Assembly (NCBI RefSeq): GCF_030020805.1
Contig: NZ_CP125098.1
Location: 2,026,001 to 2,090,000 of the forward strand
Direction of reading: 5' to 3'
DNA: 64,000 nt
From: Paenibacillus sp. RC67
Lineage (GTDB): Bacteria > Bacillota > Bacilli > Paenibacillales > NBRC-103111
Position 1 is the first letter of the stretch; every line of letters begins with the position of its first letter. Position numbers and translations under genes: made by a program. Shown one piece after another: positions 49,388 through 58,056 of this stretch. Under the pieces are notes generated by a model. The model did no database searches. It saw only the letters and a program-made list of their open reading frames with translations, and was not told the origin of the DNA.

Positions 49388-50692
49388 TTGTTACGTTATA
49401 AAGTGATTTGCGCAGCCGTTGGCTCTTTTCTGCTTATCGGCTCGCTTAATGCTGCAGATGCTTTCGGTCAGGAGGCGTCTCAGGGAACAACGGTCAACCT
49501 TCCAATAAATAAGGCTCAAGTAAAGATTGAAGACAAGGGAGCTGAAAGGAAATTTGCCAGAAGCACGGTAGACCGGTTGAACGTTCGCACTGACCCTGAT
49601 TTGAAAGCTTCGATAATCCAGCTAATCGGACAAATGAACCGATACGAAATATTGGAGGAACGGGGCGACTGGCTGCAGATCCGGCTATCGGACGAAAAAG
49701 TCGGTTGGGTATTCCACGAATTTATTGAATTTGAAGCTTCTGAGACGGCTAATGAAGAACCTGCGAAAGCTGAAGCCGTACGAACCGAGGAGGATACTGC
49801 TGAAAGCTTGAACCAAGCAGCGGTCGTCAATATAGTGGACGTTACGAATTTGCGCAGCGGTCCCGGAACGGATTATGATATCACTGGCAAGGCAAAACCT
49901 GGGGAGACCTATCCTGTTCTGGACACCAAAGGAGATTGGTATGTTGTTTCTCTTCCGGATAAAAAAACGGCTTATGTAGCAAGCTGGGTCGTAAATACAG
50001 ATTTGATTAAACAAAATACTAATCAGCTACCGGCCGCTAATGTGGAATCGGCACCTATATTGTATATTTATCATACGCATAATCAAGAATCATGGAATCA
50101 TGTCGCCAGCATAACTAAAGGGGCTTCTGTCGATGATCCAAAAGTAAATATTACATTAGTTGGTAAACGGCTAGAGCAGCAGCTTCAGGAGAAAGGAATT
50201 CCATCATTGGCGGGGAATGAAAATATTACCGAAAAGCTGATGCAGCAAAAGCTGGGCTACTCCTTCGCGTATGATGTATCCCGTAAAGTCGTTGATCAGG
50301 TGATGGAGAATTATCCAACCCTCTCGTATTTCTTCGACATTCACCGAGATGCTGATGTTCCACGAGAAAAGACGACAGTAACCATCGAAGGGAAATCGTA
50401 TGCTCGTATTCTGTTTGTTATCGGCACTGCCCATTCTGGATACAAGGAAAATAAAGCGTTTGCCGAAAAGCTCGATAAGCTGTTAAATGAGAAATATCCC
50501 GGATTATCGCGCGGCGTTCTTACTAAAAGCGCTCATCAAGGGAATGGGGAATATAATCAGTCTATTTCCTCAGGAAGTTTACTGCTAGAAATTGGGGGAG
50601 CAAATAACACGCTTCAAGAAAGCTTGCTGTCAGCGGATGTTTTAGCAGATGTATTTGCAGATTATTACCTCGCGGGTAAGCGATCTCCATAA
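49388..50692 (+). CDS. SpoIIP-type peptidoglycan amidase with two SH3b domains
   Basis: TTG 49388 gives a 434-residue secreted protein: signal peptide (VICAAVGSFLLIGSLNAADA), two bacterial SH3 domains (residues about 55-115 and 145-205, each with NVRTDPDLKAS or NLRSGPGTDYD) separated by an acidic linker, and a SpoIIP catalytic domain. The latter has YIYHTHNQESW with His229/His231, FFDIHRDA and LLLEIGGANNT, all metal or catalytic sites of SpoIIP. Canonical SpoIIP is membrane-anchored, lacks SH3 domains and lies in the gpr-spoIIP-lepA region. This paralogue, alone here, is likely a wall-binding amidase for engulfment, germination or vegetative wall turnover. Confidence 0.85.
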   Translation: MLRYKVICAAVGSFLLIGSLNAADAFGQEASQGTTVNLPINKAQVKIEDKGAERKFARSTVDRLNVRTDPDLKASIIQLIGQMNRYEILEERGDWLQIRLSDEKVGWVFHEFIEFEASETANEEPAKAEAVRTEEDTAESLNQAAVVNIVDVTNLRSGPGTDYDITGKAKPGETYPVLDTKGDWYVVSLPDKKTAYVASWVVNTDLIKQNTNQLPAANVESAPILYIYHTHNQESWNHVASITKGASVDDPKVNITLVGKRLEQQLQEKGIPSLAGNENITEKLMQQKLGYSFAYDVSRKVVDQVMENYPTLSYFFDIHRDADVPREKTTVTIEGKSYARILFVIGTAHSGYKENKAFAEKLDKLLNEKYPGLSRGVLTKSAHQGNGEYNQSISSGSLLLEIGGANNTLQESLLSADVLADVFADYYLAGKRSP

Positions 50693-50783
50693 TGAGTTGC
50701 GTTCAAAGCTGTAAAAACGAATGGAATTTTGATATTTTAGCACACTAATATTTCGCTGGAAAAAATATTTCACAAATGAAGTG

Positions 50784-50819
50784 CAACCTTCCTTCAATTC
50801 CGTCGTATAATCAAGGTTG
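50784..50819 (+). promoter_or_regulatory. Promoter region of the desaturase gene with inverted repeat
   Basis: CAACCTT (50784-50790) and AAGGTTG (50813-50819) are inverted repeats flanking a TATAAT (50806-50811) with a weak -35. It is a possible operator site; B. subtilis des is controlled by the DesKR system, but no DesR site was recognised. Confidence 0.35.
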
Positions 50820-50867
50820 TAGACTAAACCTACTATACGGTACCTTGGAGAGGAAGATTTAATCAGA

Positions 50868-51893
50868 ATGCTTCATAAGGAACAAGACGGCTGGCGTAAG
50901 GACATCGCGCCATACGAAAGACCACGCATCAAGAACAGCGTATGGCAAATTATTAACACTATGGTGCCGTTTTTCCTGCTTTGGTATTTAGCCTATATGA
51001 GTTTATCGGTTTCTTTTTGGCTGACCTTACTATTGGCAGTTCCTGCCGGCGGGTTTCTAGTTCGGATTTTTATTATTTTTCATGATTGCTGCCACAAATC
51101 GTTTTTCAGAAATAAAGTAGCGAATGAGATCGTAGGAACGATAACCGGTATTATGACCTGCTGCCCTTACAACCAATGGCGACACAGCCACTCGGTTCAC
51201 CATGCTACAAGCGGTAATTTGAACAAGCGGGGTACAGGGGATATTTGGACTTTGACGGTAGAGGAGTATTTAGCGTCTTCCTTTATTAAACGACTAGTGT
51301 ATAGGCTGTACCGCAATCCACTCATTATGTTCGTTATCGGTCCTATTTACATTTTTCTTTTCGACTATCGCTTCAACCGGAAAAATGCCGGTTTCAAAGA
51401 AAGAATGAATACGTACATCACCAACCTAAGTATCGTCGGGTTGTCTGCTTTGCTTTGCTGGGCTATAGGCTGGCAGGCCTTTCTGATGGTGCAAGGTCCC
51501 ATATTCTTTATCTCGGGTGCCGCAGGTATTTGGTTATTTTATGTACAGCACCAGTTTGAGGACACATATTACGAGAATGAAGAAAATTGGGATTATGTGC
51601 AAGCGGCCTTGAAGGGAAGTTCTTTCTACAAGCTGCCGAAAATTTTGCACTGGATTACGGGAAATATAGGTTTTCACCATATTCACCATTTGAGTCCTCG
51701 AGTGCCCAATTATTACCTTGAAGAGGCGCATAACGCAAATCCTATATTGCGGGATGTCAATACGATTACGCTGCAGACCAGCTTGCGATCGTTGAAATTC
51801 AGAATTTGGGATGAGGAAAGTAAACAGTTTATCGGCTTCAAAGATATTAAAAGACTTGTGGTTAAACCGAAAGTAAATGACGTATCTGGTTGA
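50868..51893 (+). CDS. des: Membrane fatty-acid desaturase (acyl-lipid type)
   Basis: The 341-residue membrane protein has the three histidine boxes of diiron desaturases: HDCCH (residues 72-76), HSVHH (108-112) and HHIHH (near 274-278), with hydrophobic segments between. B. subtilis Des introduces a delta-5 double bond into membrane lipids on cooling. The gene resembles it in length and layout; the regiospecificity here is not shown. It is monocistronic with a terminator and an inverted repeat around its -10. Confidence 0.9.
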   Translation: MLHKEQDGWRKDIAPYERPRIKNSVWQIINTMVPFFLLWYLAYMSLSVSFWLTLLLAVPAGGFLVRIFIIFHDCCHKSFFRNKVANEIVGTITGIMTCCPYNQWRHSHSVHHATSGNLNKRGTGDIWTLTVEEYLASSFIKRLVYRLYRNPLIMFVIGPIYIFLFDYRFNRKNAGFKERMNTYITNLSIVGLSALLCWAIGWQAFLMVQGPIFFISGAAGIWLFYVQHQFEDTYYENEENWDYVQAALKGSSFYKLPKILHWITGNIGFHHIHHLSPRVPNYYLEEAHNANPILRDVNTITLQTSLRSLKFRIWDEESKQFIGFKDIKRLVVKPKVNDVSG

Positions 51894-51899
51894 GATGAG

Positions 51900-51927
51900 A
51901 AGGCATTCGTGATCGAATGCCTTTTTT
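51900..51927 (+). terminator. Terminator after the desaturase gene
   Basis: AAGGCATTCG-TGAT-CGAATGCCTT followed by T residues. Confidence 0.8.
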
Positions 51928-52001
51928 GTGTTCGGGGTTCCCTGCAAAGACGCGGTCGCACATCTATGAAAGGACGTCGATAGACGTTTTTCTCACACTG
52001 A

Positions 52002-52598
52002 TCAGGCATCCCTTTCTCCATAAATAAACCGCTCTAAAAGTAAAAGCCGCTCCTCGGATAACGTCTCTGAATTGTCCCAATTGCTTATCGAACAAGCGGG
52101 AGAGTCCCACTGGATGGTTTTGCGGGTCAACGCTTGTCTGAAGTCACTCCAATTGTCCAGCTTCCAGGCATCCAGCTCAGATCCCCGTGCCATGATCCGC
52201 TGCCGATAGACGGAGTCGTCACGCAAATAGACGTAGATGGCTTTCACCTCTACCTCATGGGATGAGGCGTCGATTTTTGAGAGCTCCTGCTCCAACCAAG
52301 ACGGATTTTCGATCTCTTTGGTGAAAGGGCCAATAACATAAGCATCGATTCCGAGCTCCAAGTTTTCCAGTGCAGCATCCATCGTAATACGGTAGCCAAG
52401 ATCGCGGCAATGCTTCTTATACACGGGGGAATCCCGATCACTTGGATCGAGTCCGGACAGGGTCATAATCGTCTCAGCAGTTGGACGCAGCAGTGTGTCC
52501 ATATCGAAAAAAGCAGGGCGATGCCGCTTGGCCAAAGCTTTGGCTAACGTTGTCTTGCCTGCTCCGGCAGGACCGATAAAAAATACAAGATTAGGCAT
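52002..52598 (-). CDS. P-loop kinase (AAA-like, shikimate/gluconate-kinase fold)
   Basis: ATG 52598 is chosen, with GAGGAG upstream on the minus strand; the frame extends 24 bases further without an RBS. The 198-residue product has Walker A GPAGAGKTT near residue 10, a FDMDTLLRP motif after beta-2, AYVIGPFTKEI for Walker B, and a lid-type region (YLRDDSVYRQRIMARGSELD). It is typical of small P-loop kinases acting on metabolites, but the substrate is not recognised. The gene is monocistronic. Confidence 0.7.
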   Translation of the reverse strand: MPNLVFFIGPAGAGKTTLAKALAKRHRPAFFDMDTLLRPTAETIMTLSGLDPSDRDSPVYKKHCRDLGYRITMDAALENLELGIDAYVIGPFTKEIENPSWLEQELSKIDASSHEVEVKAIYVYLRDDSVYRQRIMARGSELDAWKLDNWSDFRQALTRKTIQWDSPACSISNWDNSETLSEERLLLLERFIYGERDA

Positions 52599-52803
52599 AA
52601 ACTCCTCCGTAACGGTACTCAATATGAAATGACAAACTTTACCTACATTGTAGCATAAGCTCGCTTTAAGGAAGAAGCGAAGGTTCTGTGTAACAGCTTT
52701 TTGAAGAAGGCACGGAAAAATGAAATATAAGAATTTTTTATCTGTATGGGATTATTTGGATAGAGTACAATGGCGCTATTGAAAAATAAGGCGGGTGGAT
52801 AGA

Positions 52804-54243
52804 GTGGATATCGCATCCAAGCTAAAAGCAGTTATGGATGGAATGGTGAATAGAGGATATTTTAACGGAGCGGTGTTGGCTGCGCATAAGGGGCAAATAT
52901 TACTGAGTGAAGGCTATGGAATGGCGAGCTTTGAGCACGAAGTCCCTAACACCTCCAAGACCAAATTCCGAATCGGTTCACTGACCAAAGGGTTTACGGC
53001 CATGGCTATTATGCAGCTGCAGGAGCAAGGCAAGCTTAGAGTAGACGATACCATTGACCGATACATACCAGATTATCCAAATGGAGAGAGTATAAAGATA
53101 CGCCATTTATTGGAGCATTCTTCGGGTATCCCAGACTATCCAGGTTTTCAGGGCTATTGGGAGACGACCATGAGAATGTATTCACCTATCGAGAGTACGA
53201 TCGATTCTTTTAAAAATAAAAAGCTGAATCATCCTCCGGGAGAACGCCAGGTATACGGCAGCTCCTCCTTTATTCTGTTAAGTGCAATCATTGAGAAGGT
53301 TACCGGGCAAACTTTTTCCGAGCTTATTGACGAAACGATATGTCGACCGCTCCAAATGAACGATACGGGCTGCGAGGACGGTAGGAGAGTGATCAAACGT
53401 ATGGCATCCGGATATTCGGTGAATAAAGATATCATCCCGTGTGAACATGTCGATATGTCTATCCATCTCGGAGCTGGAGGAATGTTCTCTACCGTAGAGG
53501 ATATGTATAAATGGGATCGTTCGTTATATACAGAGCAATTGGTTGGCCAGACATCATTAGATAGCATGTTCGGTGCTCCTACACCTCCTTGCGGAAGCCA
53601 TGGGTGGGTCATCACGGAACAACAAATCAATAACCGGAAAAGCAGGCGGTTCAGCCATTATGGCAGTATGAACGGCTTTCGTTCGGAAATGATTCGTTAT
53701 GTGGATGAGGATATCGTGGTCATTGTATTAAGCAATGTAGAGATGACCCCCGTTGAAGTTATATGTCAGCAGCTGGCCGATATTGTATTAGGGTATGATC
53801 CTGCTGTGCTTGAGTCGATTATCCCTGTCCAAATCAGTGAGCAAGAGATACTGAAGTATGCAGGCGCATATGATTATGGGAATAATCCTGACATTTCAGC
53901 GCATCGTGCAGATGAGCTGAACCAGGTTTTGGAAGCTATTACGGTGATGGATGTTCCTTCCATAGAGGTAGGATTGTTTCATAAACTGTTTCAACGTTAT
54001 GGTGTAGAGACGAACCGCACTTTGTTTGTTACCTATGAGCAAGGTGGTTTGCATTTATTTATGCCGAAGAAGAGAGCTTGGTATAAATATGGTCTCTTTC
54101 CTATTTCTCATCAAACTAATCAGACAACAGGCGTGACGATGTATGTTGATGAATGCGTAGAGTTCTATGTAGAGCCTGAGGGAAAGGTTAAGCTTATACA
54201 TCGTGATACTGCGGGAAAACGGATTACGGCGGTTAAAATGTAA
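52804..54243 (+). CDS. Beta-lactamase-fold serine hydrolase (class C/PBP-like)
   Basis: Start GTG 52804 with AAGGCGGG upstream. The 479-residue product has Ser-x-x-Lys in RIGSLTKGFTAM, HLLEHSSGIPDY, the Tyr in VYGSSSFILLS, and the H-x-G-type third motif in RFSHYGSMNGFRSEM. A C-terminal domain of about 120 residues follows. There is no signal peptide, so it may be cytoplasmic, an esterase or D-aminopeptidase-like member of this superfamily. The actual substrate is unknown. Confidence 0.82.
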   Translation: MDIASKLKAVMDGMVNRGYFNGAVLAAHKGQILLSEGYGMASFEHEVPNTSKTKFRIGSLTKGFTAMAIMQLQEQGKLRVDDTIDRYIPDYPNGESIKIRHLLEHSSGIPDYPGFQGYWETTMRMYSPIESTIDSFKNKKLNHPPGERQVYGSSSFILLSAIIEKVTGQTFSELIDETICRPLQMNDTGCEDGRRVIKRMASGYSVNKDIIPCEHVDMSIHLGAGGMFSTVEDMYKWDRSLYTEQLVGQTSLDSMFGAPTPPCGSHGWVITEQQINNRKSRRFSHYGSMNGFRSEMIRYVDEDIVVIVLSNVEMTPVEVICQQLADIVLGYDPAVLESIIPVQISEQEILKYAGAYDYGNNPDISAHRADELNQVLEAITVMDVPSIEVGLFHKLFQRYGVETNRTLFVTYEQGGLHLFMPKKRAWYKYGLFPISHQTNQTTGVTMYVDECVEFYVEPEGKVKLIHRDTAGKRITAVKM

Positions 54244-54258
54244 GAGAAAATAAGGGAG

Positions 54259-54288
54259 AAGAGCTGTGGGTACGTGGCTCTTTTTTTT
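54259..54288 (+). terminator. Terminator after the serine hydrolase gene
   Basis: AAGAGC (54259-54264) pairs with GCTCTT (54277-54282), followed by T residues. Confidence 0.65.
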
Positions 54289-54295
54289 GTACTTC

Positions 54296-54535
54296 TTACC
54301 CAGTTCCACGGACGTGCGCTCGGAGGATCAAAAAAAATTCTGAATCCGCGGAAGAATGTTGAAGGCAGCCTCGGGAGGCTAGCCAGATCAGGTTTTCAAT
54401 CACCATACGGACCCGCCGTCTTGTAACCTTTGTCTTTACTGGAGCGTCCGGCGCTTGCAGAGACATCTGACCGATGGCTCGTAACAGATTGTAAGCGAAC
54501 AACCAAGCACATAGTACCAAATCGTAAGAATACAT
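54296..54535 (-). mobile_element. Transposase C-terminal remnant (IS1380/IS4-like)
   Basis: The minus-strand frame encodes about 79 residues resembling the end of an IS1380/IS4-type DDE transposase: WLFAYNLLRAIGQMSL, TKVTRRRVRMVIENLIWLASRG and QHSSADSEFF. The upstream catalytic part is missing on either side, and no terminal inverted repeats were seen, so it is a degraded fragment. The first ATG is inside sequence that would be internal to a full transposase. Confidence 0.6.
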
Positions 54536-54577
54536 GTAGTGAAAGAACGGTTTTGTTTTCGTATAACGTCAGATTAT

Positions 54578-54629
54578 GAAATAAAATTACATATAATTTG
54601 TTGACACGAGGAATAAAGTTTCATAGAAT
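54578..54629 (+). promoter_or_regulatory. MurR/RpiR-type promoter and operator pair upstream of the regulator gene
   Basis: Promoter: TTGACA (54601-54606), 17-bp spacer, TAGAAT (54624-54629). The motif GGAATAAAGTTTCA (54610-54623) occupies the spacer. A related site GAAATAAAATTACA lies at 54578-54591, 32 bp upstream. The same motif pair occurs before anmK. Confidence 0.6.
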
Positions 54630-54716
54630 GAGGTCATAGAGAACAATGTCGAAAATTGCTTATGATTAGGCGCATTAGAAGCGCAAGCCATATAGAAGAA
54701 GAGAGGGCTAGCTGAA

Positions 54717-55568
54717 ATGATCAATGGCGGGTTAGTAGCTTTAAAAACCATGCTCGATCGGTTAAAGCCTTCCGAGCGTAAAGTGGCAGAGTATATTTTA
54801 TCTCAACCGGAGACAGCCGTCAGGCTATCCGTTCAAAAGCTGGCAGAGCTTTGCGGAGCATCGGAATCAACCGTTATCCGGTTGACCAAGACACTCAACA
54901 TGTCCGGCTTTCAGGAGCTGAAGCTCAGAATTGCCGGAGACATAAACAATGACGCAGCATCCGGAAGCTATCAGGAAATCGTAATGGATGGAACGGTAGA
55001 GTCTATTATCCAAGCTGTAACGGTCAATAATAAACAATCTATCGACGACACCGTGTCGGTAATGTCCCCGGGAGAGATGATGAAAGCCGCTCAAATTCTG
55101 ATCCATGCCAAAAAGGTCGATATATACGGCGTGGGGGCTTCCGGTGTCATTGCGCAGGATCTGCTGCAAAAATTGACCCGAATCAAGATGTGGTGCAATG
55201 CTTATTCTGACCTCCATGCTCAGCTTACTTCCGCTGTTAATTTGACACCCGGAGATGTGGCATTCGGTATTTCGTACTCTGGTCAGACGGAAGACGTCAT
55301 ACAATCTTTGGACGAAGCAAAAAAACACGGGGCGACGATCATTACGCTAACCAAATTCGGATCCTCGCCTATTGCCGATTTGGGGGATGTGAAGCTTTTT
55401 GTCAGCTCGGTGGAACAAAGCATCCGCAGCGGTGCTATGGCTTCAAGGATTGCTATGCTGAATGTCATTGATATTTTATTTATTACATTAGCAAGCCAGC
55501 AGCACGAAAAAGTGATTAATCTGCTGGAAAAATCCCGAATTGCGATTCGAAGAACCAAACGATTTTAA
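54717..55568 (+). CDS. MurR/RpiR-family transcriptional regulator
   Basis: The 283-residue product has the N-terminal RpiR HTH (residues about 1-77: LKPSERKVAEYILSQPE, VQKLAELCGASESTVIRLTKTLNMSGFQELKL) and a C-terminal SIS sugar-phosphate domain (IYGVGASGVIAQDLLQKL, ISYSGQTEDVIQ, LTKFGSSPIADLGD). Next to murQ it is most likely the MurNAc-6-phosphate-responsive repressor MurR. Paired motifs lie in its own promoter and before anmK. AGAGAGGG precedes ATG 54717. Confidence 0.85.
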   Translation: MINGGLVALKTMLDRLKPSERKVAEYILSQPETAVRLSVQKLAELCGASESTVIRLTKTLNMSGFQELKLRIAGDINNDAASGSYQEIVMDGTVESIIQAVTVNNKQSIDDTVSVMSPGEMMKAAQILIHAKKVDIYGVGASGVIAQDLLQKLTRIKMWCNAYSDLHAQLTSAVNLTPGDVAFGISYSGQTEDVIQSLDEAKKHGATIITLTKFGSSPIADLGDVKLFVSSVEQSIRSGAMASRIAMLNVIDILFITLASQQHEKVINLLEKSRIAIRRTKRF

Positions 55569-55623
55569 TGCCAATGATCTGTAGCAAGACACACATCATG
55601 GGGAAACGGAGGAACTATAGGAG

Positions 55624-56553
55624 ATGGGAGTTAAACTGGAAGGCTTAACTACAGAAATGAGAAACACGGCCACCGCCAATTTGGATCAGCTTTCGGTCAT
55701 CGACGTACTGAGGCTTATGAATGCCGAAGATAAGAAAGTGGCGTTTGCCGTGGAAGAGCAGCTGAAACCGATAGCTACAGCGGTTGAAATCATCGTCGCA
55801 GGCTTGAAGCAGGGAGGGAGATTGTTCTATTTCGGCGCAGGAACAAGCGGACGCCTAGGGGTATTGGATGCATCGGAATGTCCGCCTACGTTTGGAACGA
55901 ACCCTGCGATGATCCAGGGAATTATAGCCGGCGGCCGCCGGGCTTTAACGGAAGCTATTGAAGGTGCGGAAGACAGTACTTCCGCAGGGGTCGAAGCTGT
56001 GAATCATGTTGGCGTCACGATTCAGGATGTCGTCGTTGGGATTGCCGCCAGCGGCAGAACGCCTTATGTAAAGGGGGTATTGGAACGGGCGAAAGCGATA
56101 GGAGCATCTACGGTCCTCGTATCATGTAACAATGAGTCGGAGATTAACGAGCTTGCGGATGTGGCGATTAATGTCGTCGTCGGACCGGAGGTAGTGACGG
56201 GTTCTACGAGATTGAAGGCCGGAACCGCGCAGAAAATGGTGCTGAACATGCTGACTACGGCGGCTATGATTGGGCTCGGCAAAGTCTATGAAAATTTAAT
56301 GATTAATGTGCAGTCCACCAACTATAAATTAAAAGAGCGCGTCAAACGAATCGTAATGGAAGCGACAGGTGTTAATTATGAAGAAGCCGAGCGAGTTTCC
56401 GAAGCGGCGAATGGAGATGCTCGTTTAGCCATCTTGATGCAAATGACGGGGATACCCGCTCAAGAGGCGGAAGCTCTGCTGCATGATGCTGACGGAAATA
56501 TTAGAGAAGCGATGCGAATTCAAGCTGTACGAGCCACGGCAACGGGGAAGTGA
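55624..56553 (+). CDS. murQ: N-acetylmuramic acid 6-phosphate etherase
   Basis: The 309-residue SIS-domain protein matches MurQ. It has an N-terminal LDQLSVIDVLRLMNAEDKKV, FYFGAGTSGRLGVLDASECPPTFG containing the catalytic Glu of the SE motif, IAASGRTPYVKGVLERA, VVGPEVVTGSTRLKAGTAQK and a C-terminal UBA-like region (VNYEEAERVSEAANGDARLAILM). It cleaves the lactyl ether of MurNAc-6-P to give GlcNAc-6-P and lactate. The RBS is GGAGGA. The next gene follows after 7 bp. Confidence 0.95.
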   Translation: MGVKLEGLTTEMRNTATANLDQLSVIDVLRLMNAEDKKVAFAVEEQLKPIATAVEIIVAGLKQGGRLFYFGAGTSGRLGVLDASECPPTFGTNPAMIQGIIAGGRRALTEAIEGAEDSTSAGVEAVNHVGVTIQDVVVGIAASGRTPYVKGVLERAKAIGASTVLVSCNNESEINELADVAINVVVGPEVVTGSTRLKAGTAQKMVLNMLTTAAMIGLGKVYENLMINVQSTNYKLKERVKRIVMEATGVNYEEAERVSEAANGDARLAILMQMTGIPAQEAEALLHDADGNIREAMRIQAVRATATGK

Positions 56554-56560
56554 TGAGCTT

Positions 56561-57730
56561 ATGGTGATTTGGGAAACAGAACCGGCTACTGAACGTGAGC
56601 TTATTATGGCAAGCTATATGCAATCCGGCGTTTCTGGGGGAATATTCCCTGGGGGTGTCGCCTGTATTATCGATGGAGAGCGAAGCAATACGCTGACTTG
56701 CGGTTCGTTATGTCCAACCGGGACGATGGGAGGGGAGGAGACCGCTTATCGAAACGATACGGTACTCGATATGGCTTCGATAACCAAGGTGGCAGTGACG
56801 CTGCCATGCGTGCTCCTATCTGTTCAGTATGGCAAGCTTCAACTTAGCGACACGATTGGGCGATATTTGCCTGAACTGCTTGCCGGCAGCGATTCTGTCA
56901 GAAAACAGCATATCACGATTGAACAGCTGCTCACCCATACGTCGGGCCTGCCAGCTTGGAGGCCGTATTTCGTCCTGCTGCACAGCAAGCAGGAGTACCT
57001 TGAGGCTATAGCATCCGAGCCGCTTGAAAGAGATCCCGGGAATGAGATTATTTATAGCGATCTTGGCTTCATGCTGCTCGGCTGGCTATTAGAGCGCATA
57101 TGGAATGATCAGTTGGACCGCATTGCGCAGAGACTTCTGTTCGAGCCTCTTGGGATGAGTGCTACATCGTACAAGCCTCATCAATATGAACCCTTCGGGC
57201 AAGCTCTCATCGCACCTACGGAACGCGGGAATGAATTTGAACGTGGGATGTCGCTAGCCTATATAGAGAAGCGAGAAACGGGTAGCCTTGCGGCAAATTC
57301 GTTCCGGCTGGAACGAGATCAGCTCGATGAGCTAGCCTGGAGAAGCGGATTTATTGTTGCAGAAGTGCACGATGCTAACTGTCATTACGGACTTGGGGGG
57401 ATTAGCGGACATGCTGGTTTGTTCTCTACTATAGCCGACATGAGAAAATACCTATCCATCTGGAGAAGGCCTTCACTCATTTCAGCCGAACTATGCCGCA
57501 AAGCGGCAACGGTCCATGCCGAATCCGGAACCTTGAAGCGGGGATTAGGATGGGAAGTGTACGATAAGGATATTTACGGGCACACAGGTTTCACCGGTAC
57601 GACGGTGTGGCATCACACTGGAATGGATGTTACGGTCATCGTCCTGACCAATCGCATTCATCCCGTTGTTAAGGAAGGAATGAACAGTTGGCGCAGCAAT
57701 CTGCGAAACGCTCTTTTCTCAACCTGTTGA
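56561..57730 (+). CDS. Beta-lactamase-fold hydrolase in the muramyl locus (AmiE-like candidate)
   Basis: The likely start is ATG 56561; longer readings overlap murQ. The 389-residue product has Ser-x-x-Lys in DMASITKVAVTLP, the loop LLTHTSGLPAW, the Tyr of the second motif in YSDLGFMLL and a third motif in HTGFTGTTVW. The class C/PBP-related family also contains B. subtilis AmiE (YbbE), an N-acetylmuramoyl-L-alanine amidase in the murQRP-amiE-nagZ cluster. Position between murQ and anmK supports a similar amidase role, but there is no signal peptide, so it would act on imported muropeptides. This is inference from fold and context. Confidence 0.72.
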   Translation: MVIWETEPATERELIMASYMQSGVSGGIFPGGVACIIDGERSNTLTCGSLCPTGTMGGEETAYRNDTVLDMASITKVAVTLPCVLLSVQYGKLQLSDTIGRYLPELLAGSDSVRKQHITIEQLLTHTSGLPAWRPYFVLLHSKQEYLEAIASEPLERDPGNEIIYSDLGFMLLGWLLERIWNDQLDRIAQRLLFEPLGMSATSYKPHQYEPFGQALIAPTERGNEFERGMSLAYIEKRETGSLAANSFRLERDQLDELAWRSGFIVAEVHDANCHYGLGGISGHAGLFSTIADMRKYLSIWRRPSLISAELCRKAATVHAESGTLKRGLGWEVYDKDIYGHTGFTGTTVWHHTGMDVTVIVLTNRIHPVVKEGMNSWRSNLRNALFSTC

Positions 57731-57905
57731 TACAAGTAACTGTCCTTTCGGAGCAACAGTTATTTAAGGGAATGATCCGGTATGGATCGAATAAAAGTAA
57801 GCGCTTTCCGAAATCATTAGATGCTGTGCTGGGGATAGAGAAATAGAAGAAACGAAACGGCAACATGATCATAACATCATTAGTTATATAACATAACATA
57901 AATTG

Positions 57906-57985
57906 TTGACACATGTTGAGTGATAATGTAAGCTTTATTTGGAATAAAGTTTCAAATTGAATAATAAGTGATGAAATTTTATTTC
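57906..57985 (+). promoter_or_regulatory. Promoter and two MurR-type motifs upstream of anmK
   Basis: TTGACA (57906-57911) with candidate -10 TAAGCT (57929-57934) after 17 bp. The sequence TGGAATAAAGTTTCA (57940-57954) is identical over 14 bases to the site in the regulator's promoter. An inverted copy TGAAATTTTATTTC (57972-57985) follows 31 bp away. A perfect CTTTATT/AATAAAG inverted repeat (57933-57949) overlaps the first site. The rest of 57731-58056 holds no other feature. Confidence 0.6.
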
Positions 57986-58056
57986 TCAAACAAGGGGATT
58001 CATGTTTCAGCAGGCAGCATATTGTTATCACTTCTGGAAATGGGGGAACGTTGGGG

